The notes under the pieces: generated by a model
Seen by the model: only the letters and a program-made list of their open reading frames with translations
Told to the model about the DNA's origin: nothing
The model's database searches: none
From: Labilibacter marinus
GTDB lineage: Bacteria; Bacteroidota; Bacteroidia; Bacteroidales; Marinilabiliaceae
Direction: 5' to 3'
Assembly: GCF_001659685.2 (NCBI RefSeq)
Contig: NZ_LXYE02000019.1
Span: 124,001 to 188,000, forward strand
DNA length: 64,000 nt
Shown here: positions 53,843-63,097 of the stretch, piece by piece
How positions within the stretch are numbered: the first letter of the stretch is position 1
Layout of the letters: every line of letters starts with the position of its first letter
Translations under genes and position numbers: made by a program

Positions 53843-54703
53843 TTAGCGGTTAATGACAAAACGGTTTGGTTTAACAATAGGTTGAATATCTGGCAAAACA
53901 AATTCTTCTTCTTTGCTTGCTCCCCTATGCTCTCCAACTTCATCTAAATAAGCCAAAATGGCGTTTCGCTCTTTCTTAAAATTTGGGTCAGCATTAATAG
54001 CTATTTTATTACGAGGCCGTTCAAATCCTATTTTAAACTCCGTTCCTAAAGTAGCATTAGGCCCAGGTGTTAGAGGAATAACTCTATCCGCCAAAAGGAT
54101 TCCCTCATCCACATCATTGGTAATTAACATGATGGTTTTCTTCGACTCTCGCCAAATACGTTCAATTTCAATTTGTAACGATCCTCTGGTTAAGGCATCC
54201 AATGCACTTAAAGGCTCGTCTAGTAGCAATATTTCAGGATCCATAGCTAAGGCTCTGGCTACCGATACACGCTGGCGCATACCGCCTGATAATTGGGTAG
54301 GATTTTTTTGCAAGGCTGGCGTTAAGTTTACCATGCCCACAAATTTCTCTACATGCGCTGCCAATTCTGTTTTATTGAGCTTAGGAAAAACTTGCTTCAC
54401 CGCTAGTTCCACGTTACCTCTAACGCTTAACCAAGGTAATAAAGAGTAATTTTGAAATACCACACCTCTATCGGGACCTGGTCCGTTTACCTTTTTTCCC
54501 TTTAAAAGAATTTCTCCTTCATCGGGTTCTATTAATCCAGCAATTAAGCTAATGAGTGTAGTTTTTCCACTTCCTGTAAATCCTACAATGGCAATAAATT
54601 CGCCTTCTTCAATGGTCAAGTTGACATTTTTCAGTACATCAACCATAGTATCTCCGCTTCCGTATGACTTAGATACGTTGCGTAATTCTAAAAATGCAGC
54701 CAT
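53843..54703 (-). CDS. nrtC: Nitrate ABC transporter ATP-binding protein (NrtC-like, no solute domain)
   Basis: 286 residues. Walker A is GFTGSGKTT, signature [10 protein letters not shown], Walker [13 protein letters not shown]. Its C-terminal tail ([19 protein letters not shown]) is shared with NrtD. Cyanobacterial NrtC carries an NrtA-like C-terminal domain, which is absent. Together with nrtD it makes a heterodimeric motor. It is preceded by the permease gene 23 bp upstream. Confidence 0.87.
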   Translation of the reverse strand: MAAFLELRNVSKSYGSGDTMVDVLKNVNLTIEEGEFIAIVGFTGSGKTTLISLIAGLIEPDEGEILLKGKKVNGPGPDRGVVFQNYSLLPWLSVRGNVELAVKQVFPKLNKTELAAHVEKFVGMVNLTPALQKNPTQLSGGMRQRVSVARALAMDPEILLLDEPLSALDALTRGSLQIEIERIWRESKKTIMLITNDVDEGILLADRVIPLTPGPNATLGTEFKIGFERPRNKIAINADPNFKKERNAILAYLDEVGEHRGASKEEEFVLPDIQPIVKPNRFVINR

Positions 54704-54726
54704 ATTAAATGGTTTTAGGGTTGATA

Positions 54727-55815
54727 TTACTTACTATCGAAACTTGCCAACTTTTGAATAAACATCATGATTCTATCTAGCATAAAACCGATGATACCAA
54801 TCACAAACATGGCTACTATAATTTTTGCATTTGAATCGTTGGCTCCATTTTGGAATTCTTCCCAAACAAATGATCCTAAACCTGGACTTTGCGCTAAAAG
54901 TTCAATGGCAATTAACACCATCCACGAAACAGACAAAGTAATTCTTAAACCTGTAAATATCATTGGTATAGATGCAGGTAATATCACTTTAAAAACATTG
55001 CTAAATACCCCAAGTCGTAATACCTTTGATACATTTAAATAATCCTGATCAACCGACGAAACACCCATTGCGGTATTTACCAAGGTGGCCCACATACTAC
55101 ACAAGCCCACACTAATAAAAGATATTACAAAGGATTTATCAGAATCGGAATTTGCTAAAACAGTTTTCACTACCATAGAAACCAATAACAACCAAACTAC
55201 TGGAGATACTGGTTTTAAAATTTGGATTATCCAGTTGATAGAAGTGCGCAAGGTTTCGCTTAAACCAAGTACAATACCCGCAGGAATGGCTAATAGTGCG
55301 GCCAATAAAAACCCTGCAAACACCGTTTTTAAACTGGTATATATCTGATCAACAAACGATGGTCGACCTGTATAAACAATGGCTTTTTGTCCAGCTTCTT
55401 TTCTTTTTTTATTGATAGCGGCCGTTTTTTCCTTAAAGGCTGATTTTTTGGCTGAGATAGATTTATGATCTTCCCAAAGTGAGATAGCTCCTTTTTTTAC
55501 ATCAGCAGGTGATGGAAGAGAGTTTGGTTTACAGCTTTCATCACCAGAATCAATACACTCTTGCATTTGTTTTGCTGCAGCATCTCCTTGCACTGTTCTG
55601 GTCTTTTCAATTTTTCGGTCGCGCTCAACCTTAAACAAATAATCGGCTCCTATATTACAGGCTCCTAAAAAAATAAATACCGACAGTACCGGTACAATAA
55701 TTTGCCTAAATACCAATCGTATATTTTTTTCAACTTCTTTTCCTTGAATGAGCATTATTAACGGCTCAAAAAATCCGAGCCCAATCCATTTTAATGCTTT
55801 TATTACTCTTTCCAT
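54727..55815 (-). CDS. nrtB: Nitrate ABC transporter permease NrtB
   Basis: 362 residues. An N-terminal transmembrane helix near 35-55 is followed by a soluble insert (about 60-155) with a Cys pair (CIDSGDESC). The conserved permease core with five to six helices follows from about 160 ([19 protein letters not shown]). The core motif [19 protein letters not shown]-like is the EAA loop. The insert is also known in other NrtB-type permeases. It follows nrtA after a spacer holding a strong hairpin. Confidence 0.9.
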   Translation of the reverse strand: MERVIKALKWIGLGFFEPLIMLIQGKEVEKNIRLVFRQIIVPVLSVFIFLGACNIGADYLFKVERDRKIEKTRTVQGDAAAKQMQECIDSGDESCKPNSLPSPADVKKGAISLWEDHKSISAKKSAFKEKTAAINKKRKEAGQKAIVYTGRPSFVDQIYTSLKTVFAGFLLAALLAIPAGIVLGLSETLRTSINWIIQILKPVSPVVWLLLVSMVVKTVLANSDSDKSFVISFISVGLCSMWATLVNTAMGVSSVDQDYLNVSKVLRLGVFSNVFKVILPASIPMIFTGLRITLSVSWMVLIAIELLAQSPGLGSFVWEEFQNGANDSNAKIIVAMFVIGIIGFMLDRIMMFIQKLASFDSK

Positions 55816-55872
55816 ACTGTTTGCTTTTAGTTGGATTTGTTTTATGACAACATCAACTTGCGATTTAGCAGT

Positions 55873-55917
55873 GAGGAAAGGCTATTCTTACTTCCGGATG
55901 AGAATATGCCTTTCCCT
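55873..55917 (-). promoter_or_regulatory. Stable intercistronic hairpin between nrtA and nrtB
   Basis: GGAAAGGC and TATTCT pair with AGAATA and GCCTTTCC, 14 pairs with one bulged base and a 12-nt loop. There is no U-run on the minus strand, so it is more likely an mRNA-stabilising or partial-attenuation element than a terminator. Confidence 0.6.
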
Positions 55918-55957
55918 TTTCACCAACTAAAAAACAATGTGTTTATTTTTTATAGAA

Positions 55958-57343
55958 TTATTGATCTTTGTTCCCGATAGAGAATTTAGTTAAATAAGAA
56001 TTAGGGCTTTTACCATCGAATTCTGTTCCATCAATAAAGTCTGTAGTTACCGGTTTATATCCATCTGTTGCAGGAATATCAGTAGCTGGAATTTTTCCTT
56101 CTGCAACCAATAGCTCTGCCGCTTTTGTCCAAATATCTGGACGATATACTTTTTTAGCCGTTTCCTGATACCACTCATCTGATTTTGGTTCCGAAATTTG
56201 TCCCCAACGACGCATTTGTGTTAAGAACCAAACCGCATCAGAATAGAATGGGTATGTTGCATTGTATTTATAAAACACGTTAAAATCAGGTAACGAGCGT
56301 TTGTCTCCTTTTTCAAATTCAAAAGTTCCTGTCATTGAGTTGGCAATTACAATTGAATCAGCACCTACATAATCTGACATAGAAAGAATACCTACTGCTT
56401 TCCCTCTGTTTGCAGCTTCATCTAACCATTTACCAGCTCTAATTAATGCTTTTGTTACTGCAATAGCGGTGTTTGGATTTTCAGCAATAAACTTGTCGGT
56501 CATTACAAATACCTTCTCTGGGTTGTTTTTCCAGATTTCGTAGTTAGTTACTACAGGCACACCAATTTGCTTAAATACAGCTTGCTGGTTCCAAGGTTCA
56601 CCCACGCAATAACCATAAATAGTACCTGCCTCTAAAGTAGCTGGCATTTGTGGCGGAGGTGTTACTGACAATAATACATCTGCATCAACCTGACCTTGAA
56701 TATTACCTTCGGTATACATTCCTGGATGAATTCCAGCTGCAGCTAACCAATATCTAATTTCGTAGTTATGCGTAGATACTGGAAAAACCATTCCCATTTT
56801 AAATGGACTACCATTGTTTTTATATTCCTCAACAACAGGCTTTAAAGCATCTGCCGAAATAGGATGAATTGGCTTACCTTCTGCATCTGCTGGAATATGC
56901 TTTTTCATCTTATCCCAAATAGCATTAGAAACCGTAATGGCATTACCATTTAAGTCCATTGAAAACGGCGTTACCAAATTAGCCTGACGACCAAATCCTG
57001 CTGCTGCTGCAATAGGCTGACCCGCTAACATATGCGAACCATCAAGCTCGCCATCAATAACTCTATCTAAAACATTTTTCCAGTTACTTTGCGCTTCAAT
57101 AGTTACAAATAAACCTTCGTCCTCAAAATAACCTAGCTCTTTAGCTATAGCTAATGGAGCCATATCTGTCAACTTAATAAATCCAAAAGTTAACTGAGGT
57201 TTTTCAATTAACAAACCTGTATCTGCACTTGCATCCGATTCGCTTGAAGATGCTTTTTTACCTGAACCTCCTCCACAAGAAGAGAATAACACGATGGCTC
57301 CAACAAAAAGAGCTGCTATATGAAATATGCTTATTTTTTTCAT
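55958..57343 (-). CDS. nrtA: Nitrate-binding lipoprotein NrtA/CmpA family
   Basis: 461 residues. Lipobox [11 protein letters not shown] with lipidated Cys near residue 23. The mature part is a NMT1/THI5-like-fold receptor: [27 protein letters not shown] near 50-76, then [17 protein letters not shown] and [13 protein letters not shown], the typical NrtA/CmpA/SsuA ligand motifs. It binds nitrate (possibly nitrite) outside the inner membrane. It is the first of the transporter genes and is preceded by the porin. Confidence 0.9.
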   Translation of the reverse strand: MKKISIFHIAALFVGAIVLFSSCGGGSGKKASSSESDASADTGLLIEKPQLTFGFIKLTDMAPLAIAKELGYFEDEGLFVTIEAQSNWKNVLDRVIDGELDGSHMLAGQPIAAAAGFGRQANLVTPFSMDLNGNAITVSNAIWDKMKKHIPADAEGKPIHPISADALKPVVEEYKNNGSPFKMGMVFPVSTHNYEIRYWLAAAGIHPGMYTEGNIQGQVDADVLLSVTPPPQMPATLEAGTIYGYCVGEPWNQQAVFKQIGVPVVTNYEIWKNNPEKVFVMTDKFIAENPNTAIAVTKALIRAGKWLDEAANRGKAVGILSMSDYVGADSIVIANSMTGTFEFEKGDKRSLPDFNVFYKYNATYPFYSDAVWFLTQMRRWGQISEPKSDEWYQETAKKVYRPDIWTKAAELLVAEGKIPATDIPATDGYKPVTTDFIDGTEFDGKSPNSYLTKFSIGNKDQ

Positions 57344-57404
57344 CTCATTATATTTTTAAATGTAAGGATGAGACTACATCCTTACAGATTAGAATTTGTT
57401 GCTT

Positions 57405-58757
57405 TTATAAAAACTTAGGACTAAAGGCTAACATCACCCAGCCCCACGATTGCATACCTTGAATTTCTTGGTTAGGATTACCAAATTTCAATTGCTTCAT
57501 GGTATCCGTAATTCCGAACATTTGTGAGTATCCTGCTTTTAGCACTAACTCAGGCGCCAACTTTTGTACATATACTAAGTCAATCTCAGTACCTAGATTT
57601 CCTTTATAACTTTCTCCGCTGTCTGCATTAATTCTTTCTTCAGCAGACATAAACTGATGCAAGTGCGCTAACAAGGAAGATTTTTCGCCCAGTTTAAAAC
57701 TTGTTTTTAGGTAGATATCTACTAAACCTGCACTGGCTGCATTTCCGCCACCATGACCGTTACCAACGTAGAAATAATCCATAAAACCGTAAAACTTATG
57801 GTTGGTACCATATTTTGGAGCCCATCCTTCAACTTTATCACCAGTAGATTGGTCATCTCCACTTAAGTAATCAAATCCTAACAATGGTTTTCCTTTAACT
57901 CCTGTAGCTTGTACAAAGGCATTAATCATATAACCCGACAGGTCTGTTTTAACAATATCGCCTGCATCACTTTCTGTTTTATTGGCCGTACCTCCAGTAT
58001 AAAAGAACTGACCTCCAAATTTCATTTTACCAGAAGTGAAAGTAGGAGAAACGCCCAAGGTAAGGTTGCTGTATGTTTCGTTAGCAACAGTAGCCGCATT
58101 GTAAATATCATTTTCTAACATGATACCAATATTACCGCTACCAAAACTCTTTTTGTAATACACCATTTGCTGGCTCTTAGGTAAAGCTAAGTTGAAGATT
58201 CGTGGATTTGCGCCTCCACCCGTCATAATATTATACTCATTACCTACTAGTTTTGCCGGTTCTGGCGCTCCATCACCAAATCCTGGTTGATTCCAGCTTA
58301 CCATTACGTCAAACTGTGTATCATCCGACTTATACATATAACGAACGGCATCTAAAGCTCGTCCTTGCATGGCCCAGTCTAAACTCCCGAAGAAACGATG
58401 ATCGTCATAAATTACCTCTTGACGACCTACACGAAAAGTACTTTTTTCAGAAGCATAAAAATCTCCATAAGCCTCGTACGCACTTAAAAGATTATCTGAT
58501 TTATTAATTTGCCCTGTTTCACCCCAAATTCTAACATCCTGAACCGAAACTTTAAATCCTACTTTTTCCTTTTTGTAACTAGCCGTTAAACGAGCCCTGT
58601 GTTCGATAAATGCCCCTGGCTCTTGTCCATCTAATATAGGTTTTTTAAATCCGTTACGTACCTCACCTCTGGCTCGATATTGACCTGTAAAAGAAACTTG
58701 AGCTTCCATTACTCCTAAGCAACAAATTGCAAACATTAATGTGAATAATTTTTTCAT
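57405..58757 (-). CDS. Outer-membrane porin, alginate-export/AlgE-like family
   Basis: 450 residues from the ATG at 58757; earlier starts would spoil the signal peptide MKKLFTLMFAICCLGVMEAQ. The mature part has many beta strands (FTGQYRARGEVRNGF; FRVGRQEVIYDDHRFFGSLDW; MFGITDTMKQLKFG). The last residues AFSPKFL end in Phe-Leu. The family includes alginate-export-like porins. Next to nrtA it is likely the outer-membrane channel for nitrate. The 397-bp gap upstream (58758-59154) holds a long AT-rich spacer with no gene and the crp terminator. Confidence 0.85.
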   Translation of the reverse strand: MKKLFTLMFAICCLGVMEAQVSFTGQYRARGEVRNGFKKPILDGQEPGAFIEHRARLTASYKKEKVGFKVSVQDVRIWGETGQINKSDNLLSAYEAYGDFYASEKSTFRVGRQEVIYDDHRFFGSLDWAMQGRALDAVRYMYKSDDTQFDVMVSWNQPGFGDGAPEPAKLVGNEYNIMTGGGANPRIFNLALPKSQQMVYYKKSFGSGNIGIMLENDIYNAATVANETYSNLTLGVSPTFTSGKMKFGGQFFYTGGTANKTESDAGDIVKTDLSGYMINAFVQATGVKGKPLLGFDYLSGDDQSTGDKVEGWAPKYGTNHKFYGFMDYFYVGNGHGGGNAASAGLVDIYLKTSFKLGEKSSLLAHLHQFMSAEERINADSGESYKGNLGTEIDLVYVQKLAPELVLKAGYSQMFGITDTMKQLKFGNPNQEIQGMQSWGWVMLAFSPKFL

Positions 58758-59092
58758 TTTGAGTTTAAGTTTTAAACCCATCAAAAAACAACTTCAATCA
58801 TCTTAACCTGAATTTATTTTTTGATGTGTTTGAATTAGAAAAAATAACTTCCTTTTTTATTTACAGCATTTAAGAGCTTTATATCTCTTTTGTGTTTAAA
58901 TAAAAAAGGAATAACCCTTTTAAATCAATTTACCATTACGCCGTTGCTCAATGGATTTTTTTAATCACTTACCTACTTACTTACTTTTAAGAAATGATTC
59001 TGATGTAAAACTAAGGATAGTGAAACGGGTATTTTATGTCATTAACATGTTTTCAAAAGTCTTTTTGTCATCTTTTAACCACGTTTTAGTGC

Positions 59093-59120
59093 ATAAAAAA
59101 ACCTGCGCATGCGCAGGTTT
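59093..59120 (-). terminator. Terminator of the second nitrate-region Crp gene
   Basis: A 22-bp perfect palindrome (AAACCTGCGCA / TGCGCAGGTTT), with an A-run on the left giving a U-run on the minus strand. Confidence 0.85.
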
Positions 59121-59154
59121 AATATTATATATGGTTAATTTAGTAGCGTTTAGC

Positions 59155-59868
59155 TTAACTTTGAATAAAGTAGTGATGCTCGTCAATTTCCCTTCCCAGT
59201 AAATCAACATCCGGAATTCCAATCTTTTTCCCGAAGCTTTCTGTTAGTTTTTCCTTTTTTAAGGCTGATAAAACACGTATTACTTGCTCCTCTGTTGTTC
59301 CTGCAAAATCGGCAATATCCCGCCTGCTCAATTGAATATTTAAAACCCCGTTCGTTTGTCCAAACTTCCTATTAATATATAATAAGGCATCAATTACTTT
59401 TTCACGAACCGTCATATGAGCAAACATACGCACCTTTGTTTCGCTTCTATTTAGCTCCTCAGCATAAAATACCATAAAGTCATACGCCATTGTTGGCAAA
59501 GACTTCAGCATACTTCGCATGGCATCCAAAGTAAAATGACACATAATAGTATCCTCCAAGGCCACAGCACCTACAGGATAAATCTGTCTGGAACTGAAAC
59601 CACGTTGACCTAACATTTCGCCATTTACAGCAAAGCGCAAAATTTGCTCCCTTCCATTTATACCCGTACTAAATACCTTAACCTGACCCGTATGAACAAA
59701 GTACATTCCATGTATAGGCGACCCTTCAATAACAATGCTCTGGCCCTTTCTACACTTCATGGTATCTTTATTTTGTATATAAGATTCGATACCAGGCTCT
59801 GAGATGTGTTTTTTAATCAAACAACTCGTATTTACACAACTAATACAGTCCGTACTTTTAGGATACAT
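59155..59868 (-). CDS. Crp/Fnr regulator with an FNR-like cysteine pattern, paralogue
   Basis: 237 residues with an ATG start. Cysteines at 8, 11, 16, 39 and 110 (CISCVNTSC, then IMCHFT) match the paralogue at 52326 closely, including LIKKHI directly after the cluster. The barrel (GTEEQVIRVLSALK and the recognition helix RRDIADFAGTTEEQV) is normal. It lies between the porin and divergent moaA. It may control both directions. An Fe-S or redox role is inferred from the cysteines. Confidence 0.88.
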   Translation of the reverse strand: MYPKSTDCISCVNTSCLIKKHISEPGIESYIQNKDTMKCRKGQSIVIEGSPIHGMYFVHTGQVKVFSTGINGREQILRFAVNGEMLGQRGFSSRQIYPVGAVALEDTIMCHFTLDAMRSMLKSLPTMAYDFMVFYAEELNRSETKVRMFAHMTVREKVIDALLYINRKFGQTNGVLNIQLSRRDIADFAGTTEEQVIRVLSALKKEKLTESFGKKIGIPDVDLLGREIDEHHYFIQS

Positions 59869-60119
59869 TTACTTTTATTTTAATTAACTAGAACTTACCA
59901 AGGGGTTGAGGCCGAAAAATTACAATTATTTTATCACATAGATGAAGTAATTGCTACACAATCTTAATTTTTTTATTTTTTTAAGACTATAGATAAACAC
60001 ATGATATACTTAATCGTTCATTCTTTCGTAGATAAAACTACATGAATTACCATTAAACCTTTTTACACATTAAGTGTACTACATTAAGTTCTTGCAGATA
60101 TGAGAACGAAGGATGAATT

Positions 60120-61064
60120 ATGGAGAAGCGTAGATTTAAGAAACTAAGAATAAGTCTAACAGACACTTGCAATATGGCATGTACCTATTGCGTACCCGAA
60201 GACGATGCAGATGGAATTCGTTCCCAACTAAAACCAAGCCTTACAGCAGGCGATATGGTTAAGATAATTAAAGCACTCCATCAAGAATTAAAGCTTGAAA
60301 AAATTAGGATCACTGGTGGAGAACCTTTAATGTACCCAAACATCGTTCATCTAATTAAAGAGATTAAATTATTAGGTATTAACGATATTGCTCTAACAAC
60401 AAACGCTTATTATCTCGAAAACCTTGCTTCCAGATTAAAACAAGCTGGTGTAAAATCCATTAATATCTCCATTGATGCCTTAGATAAGGAGATATTTAAA
60501 AAGATGACACGTAAAGATATGTTAGCGCAGACCCTAAAGGGAATTTACGCCGCTATTCATGAAGGATTTCCTATAAAAATTAATGCTGTTATTTTAAAAC
60601 ACGTCAACAGTAGCCAAATCATTCCTTTAATCAAATTTGGTATTCAACATCAAATACCTGTTCGCTTTCTAGAATTAATGAAGATGGGATATTTACATCA
60701 TAACTATCAGGATTATTCTTTTTCGCAAGCTGAAATTTTGGAAGAAGTAAACCAAGAATTTAGCACCCATAGAAAACTAAGGAAAATCTCGGCAACTGCT
60801 AACTATTGGGAGATTGATAAGACTAACTATAAATTTGGAATAATAGCCAACGAAACAGAACCCTTTTGCTCCGACTGTGATAGGTTGAGGTTAGATAGTT
60901 ATGGAAAACTCTATGGCTGTATCAGTGCTATTAAGGGCATATCTGTATTACAAAAAATAAAAAACAAAGAAAATATTGAGCCAGAATTAAGTTTGGCTCT
61001 GAAACAAAAACAGCCCATCCGTTTTATAGGAAATGAGATGAGCATGAGACATATTGGAGGATAG
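60120..61064 (+). CDS. moaA: GTP 3',8-cyclase MoaA
   Basis: 314 residues. The radical-SAM cluster CNMACTYC is near 17-24. GGEPL and SIDALDKEIF belong to the SAM fold. A second Fe-S cluster CSDCDRLRLDSYGKLYGC is near the C-terminus. It converts GTP to 3',8-cH2GTP, the first step of molybdopterin synthesis. The gap upstream (59869-60119) has no gene. The C-terminal Gly-Gly is seen (MRHIGG). Confidence 0.93.
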   Translation: MEKRRFKKLRISLTDTCNMACTYCVPEDDADGIRSQLKPSLTAGDMVKIIKALHQELKLEKIRITGGEPLMYPNIVHLIKEIKLLGINDIALTTNAYYLENLASRLKQAGVKSINISIDALDKEIFKKMTRKDMLAQTLKGIYAAIHEGFPIKINAVILKHVNSSQIIPLIKFGIQHQIPVRFLELMKMGYLHHNYQDYSFSQAEILEEVNQEFSTHRKLRKISATANYWEIDKTNYKFGIIANETEPFCSDCDRLRLDSYGKLYGCISAIKGISVLQKIKNKENIEPELSLALKQKQPIRFIGNEMSMRHIGG

Positions 61065-61068
61065 ATGG

Positions 61069-61308
61069 ATGATTAAAATAAACTTTTTCGCAGGCTTAAA
61101 AAGAACCTTCCCTAAAAGTATAGAATGGGAAGTGAACGAAAATACCAGTGTAAATTCACTTATTGAAGAATTAAAAAGCAACTTCCCAGACGCAGAAGAA
61201 TTACTAACTAGGTCGAGAGCTGCCATTAATGAAGAATTTGTAGAAATGGCAACCCTACTAAAGGATGGTACAGAGGTTTTTATTATTCCACCATCGAGTG
61301 GAGGCTGA
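61069..61308 (+). CDS. moaD: Molybdopterin synthase small subunit MoaD
   Basis: 79 residues from the ATG at 61069, 4 bp after the moaA stop. It has a ubiquitin-like fold and the C-terminal Gly-Gly (PPSSGG) that carries the thiocarboxylate. INFFAGLKRTFPK at the start is typical. The upstream TTG overlaps moaA and is less likely. Confidence 0.9.
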   Translation: MIKINFFAGLKRTFPKSIEWEVNENTSVNSLIEELKSNFPDAEELLTRSRAAINEEFVEMATLLKDGTEVFIIPPSSGG

Positions 61309-61363
61309 TTATAGCTGTATATTATTAGTTGTTAGTTTAATTTATTCCATTGAAGAAAACGAA

Positions 61364-61798
61364 ATGCATATTACTGAAGAAAATATTGACGTAATCGAGT
61401 ATTATAACAAAGCCAAGGATCCAAGATCAGGCGCAATCGTCATGTTTAGTGGTGATGTTCGCGATTTAAATAAAGGTCAGGAAGTATTATATATAGATTA
61501 CGAAGCATATATACCTCTGGCAGAAAAAACAATTGCCAAAATACTTGCTGAAGCAAATGAAAAATGGGACTTACAAGCCTCCGAATGTGTTCATAGAGTA
61601 GGAAAAGTGGGCATTTGCAAAACTGCCGTTGTGGTAATAACCTCCTCTGCACACAGAAAAGAGGCTTATGCTGCCAACCGATATATTATAGATAGAGTAA
61701 AACAAGAAGCGCCAATTTGGAAGCATGAGTTTTTTGCTGATGGAACAAGCGAATGGGGAACCAATTGCGATTGTGCCGAACCTCATCATCATGATTAA
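61364..61798 (+). CDS. moaE: Molybdopterin synthase large subunit MoaE
   Basis: 144 residues from the ATG at 61364; the earlier open frame overlaps moaD and gives no family match. Conserved are GAIVMFSGDVRD and VHRVGKVGICKTAVVVITSS, followed by RKEAYAANRYIIDRVKQEAP and IWKHEFFADG. It acts with MoaD to insert two sulphurs into cPMP. The stop overlaps that of mobB by 4 bp. No moaC is in the operon. Confidence 0.92.
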   Translation: MHITEENIDVIEYYNKAKDPRSGAIVMFSGDVRDLNKGQEVLYIDYEAYIPLAEKTIAKILAEANEKWDLQASECVHRVGKVGICKTAVVVITSSAHRKEAYAANRYIIDRVKQEAPIWKHEFFADGTSEWGTNCDCAEPHHHD

Positions 61799-62319
61799 AG
61801 TAATGATTCCAGAGGTAAGTCCATGTTTAAAATAGCTGTTTGATTAAAATCAACATCCAGTTGTAAATCAAAATCGGCATATGGTTTATAGCGCAGGTTT
61901 TTAGTAACAGCATTACCTGACACAAATAAAAACAGAGCTGGCTTAAAAAACTCTCTTAATCCGCCAGATTCACATATGACAATAGCATCTGAAGGTATTT
62001 GACCATAAAGTGCTTTAAACTTTTCGAATAAACGCTCCTGGCTGGTAGATTGCATATAGTAACTCTCTTTTGTACCAGCCTTTAATAATAGAGCACTATC
62101 TTTAGTAGTATTCCTTAACTCCTTAACAACAGCATAATCTAGGCCTCTATCGATCACTAGTTCTTCCTTATCTAAATCGTGCAAGTGAGATGATGTTTTA
62201 ATGGCATAAACTTCCTTTCCTTTTTGAGTGTAATATTTAACAATCAGCTCAGAAAGCGTAGTCTTCCCAACATGCCTACCCGAACCACAAACCATAACTA
62301 CATTTCCGTAATCTATCAT
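61795..62319 (-). CDS. mobB: MobB-like molybdopterin-guanine dinucleotide adapter
   Basis: A 174-residue P-loop protein. Walker A GSGRHVGKTTL is near residues 12-22. A Cys-containing ICESGGLREF segment and a C-terminal region follow. MobB binds GTP and works with MobA in MGD synthesis. It lies 9 bp downstream of mobA on the same strand. Its identity rests on the P-loop, length and context. Confidence 0.78.
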   Translation of the reverse strand: MIDYGNVVMVCGSGRHVGKTTLSELIVKYYTQKGKEVYAIKTSSHLHDLDKEELVIDRGLDYAVVKELRNTTKDSALLLKAGTKESYYMQSTSQERLFEKFKALYGQIPSDAIVICESGGLREFFKPALFLFVSGNAVTKNLRYKPYADFDLQLDVDFNQTAILNMDLPLESLL

Positions 62320-62328
62320 GCCCTTAAA

Positions 62329-62871
62329 TTATTTTAAATCCTCTATCGTATTGATATTTTGAAATGCCTTTGTTTCCTCAAACTTTACAAACTTTACATT
62401 TACCTTATCTAGAATATTCATTAAGGCGTAACTTCCAGCCTCAATCTCTTCTTTCATAAAACCAATAATTCGCTTATCATATACTCCTATTAAAGGATGC
62501 ACCTTACCATTCGCATCTACTGCAACAACAGCCTCAAAATCATCTTTAAATGAAATTAGTTTTTCAAGAATATCAGCCCTCATATGCGGTGTATCGCAGG
62601 GCAAAACAAGATTATGCAGCGTTGTGCTTTGAAATAATCCTGCATATAATCCTGCAATAGGTCCGGCGCCAATCATATCTTTTACTAGCCAATCGCCAAA
62701 CTCCGCATGACCAGCATTACTACTAGCCACCAACACAGGATTACAAAACAGACGTATTAGGTCTGCACTATAGGTGGCCATCTTTTTACCTTTATAAAGC
62801 ATCAAAGCTTTATCTTTTTGCATTCTTATACTCTTACCCCCTGCAATTAATACTCCTGTTATGTTTTTCAT
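62329..62871 (-). CDS. mobA: Molybdenum cofactor guanylyltransferase MobA
   Basis: 180 residues from the ATG at 62871; a longer start adds a nonfamily tail. LIAGGKSIRMQKDKALM is the nucleotidyltransferase motif, LVLPCDTPHM is the metal-binding segment and HPLIGVYDKR is also conserved. It links GMP to molybdopterin, so the nitrate reductase here uses bis-MGD. It is divergent from the reductase gene. Confidence 0.92.
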   Translation of the reverse strand: MKNITGVLIAGGKSIRMQKDKALMLYKGKKMATYSADLIRLFCNPVLVASSNAGHAEFGDWLVKDMIGAGPIAGLYAGLFQSTTLHNLVLPCDTPHMRADILEKLISFKDDFEAVVAVDANGKVHPLIGVYDKRIIGFMKEEIEAGSYALMNILDKVNVKFVKFEETKAFQNINTIEDLK

Positions 62872-62917
62872 AGCTATTTTAACTTTTACACCCTGCAATA
62901 ATAACACATTACGACTT

Positions 62918-62925
62918 CAAAAATA
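62918..62925 (-). promoter_or_regulatory. Predicted -7 box of mobA
   Basis: On the minus strand TATTTTTG matches TAnnTTTG, 47 bp before the ATG. No -33 TTTG at ideal spacing. Confidence 0.35.
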
Positions 62926-62978
62926 TATATTTTTAAATAAAAGAGTTATTTATCTTTTATTGTTCGATAAAAATGCTT

Positions 62979-62986
62979 TATATTTG
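62979..62986 (+). promoter_or_regulatory. Predicted -7 box of the nitrate reductase gene
   Basis: TATATTTG matches TAnnTTTG. A TTG at 62960-62962 lies 16 bp upstream, a little short of the usual 19. The leader would be about 105 bp. Confidence 0.4.
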
Positions 62987-63097
62987 TTCCCACTTACAAA
63001 TACTTACTTTTGAGTTGATTCTGCTAATAGTTTGAAATCAAAAGTCATCTCGGTTCTCTTAATAAGAATACTGCATGACTTTTAAAATCAACAAAAC

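Noticed and set aside
53958-54449. A 163-codon open frame antisense to the nitrate ABC ATPase gene
   Set aside because: The minus-strand frame has all ABC motifs; the plus-strand frame shows no family features.
55258-55640. Soluble insert of about 95 residues in NrtB looked like a new domain
   Set aside because: Similar inserts ending in YTGxPxxxDQIxTSLKTVF are familiar in NrtB-type permeases of other bacteria, so this is a feature of the class.
59869-60119. ACAC-ATTAA-GTGT near 60065 as a Crp-type operator
   Set aside because: The dyad is short and imperfect and lacks the TTGAT/ATCAA form; not enough to call a site.
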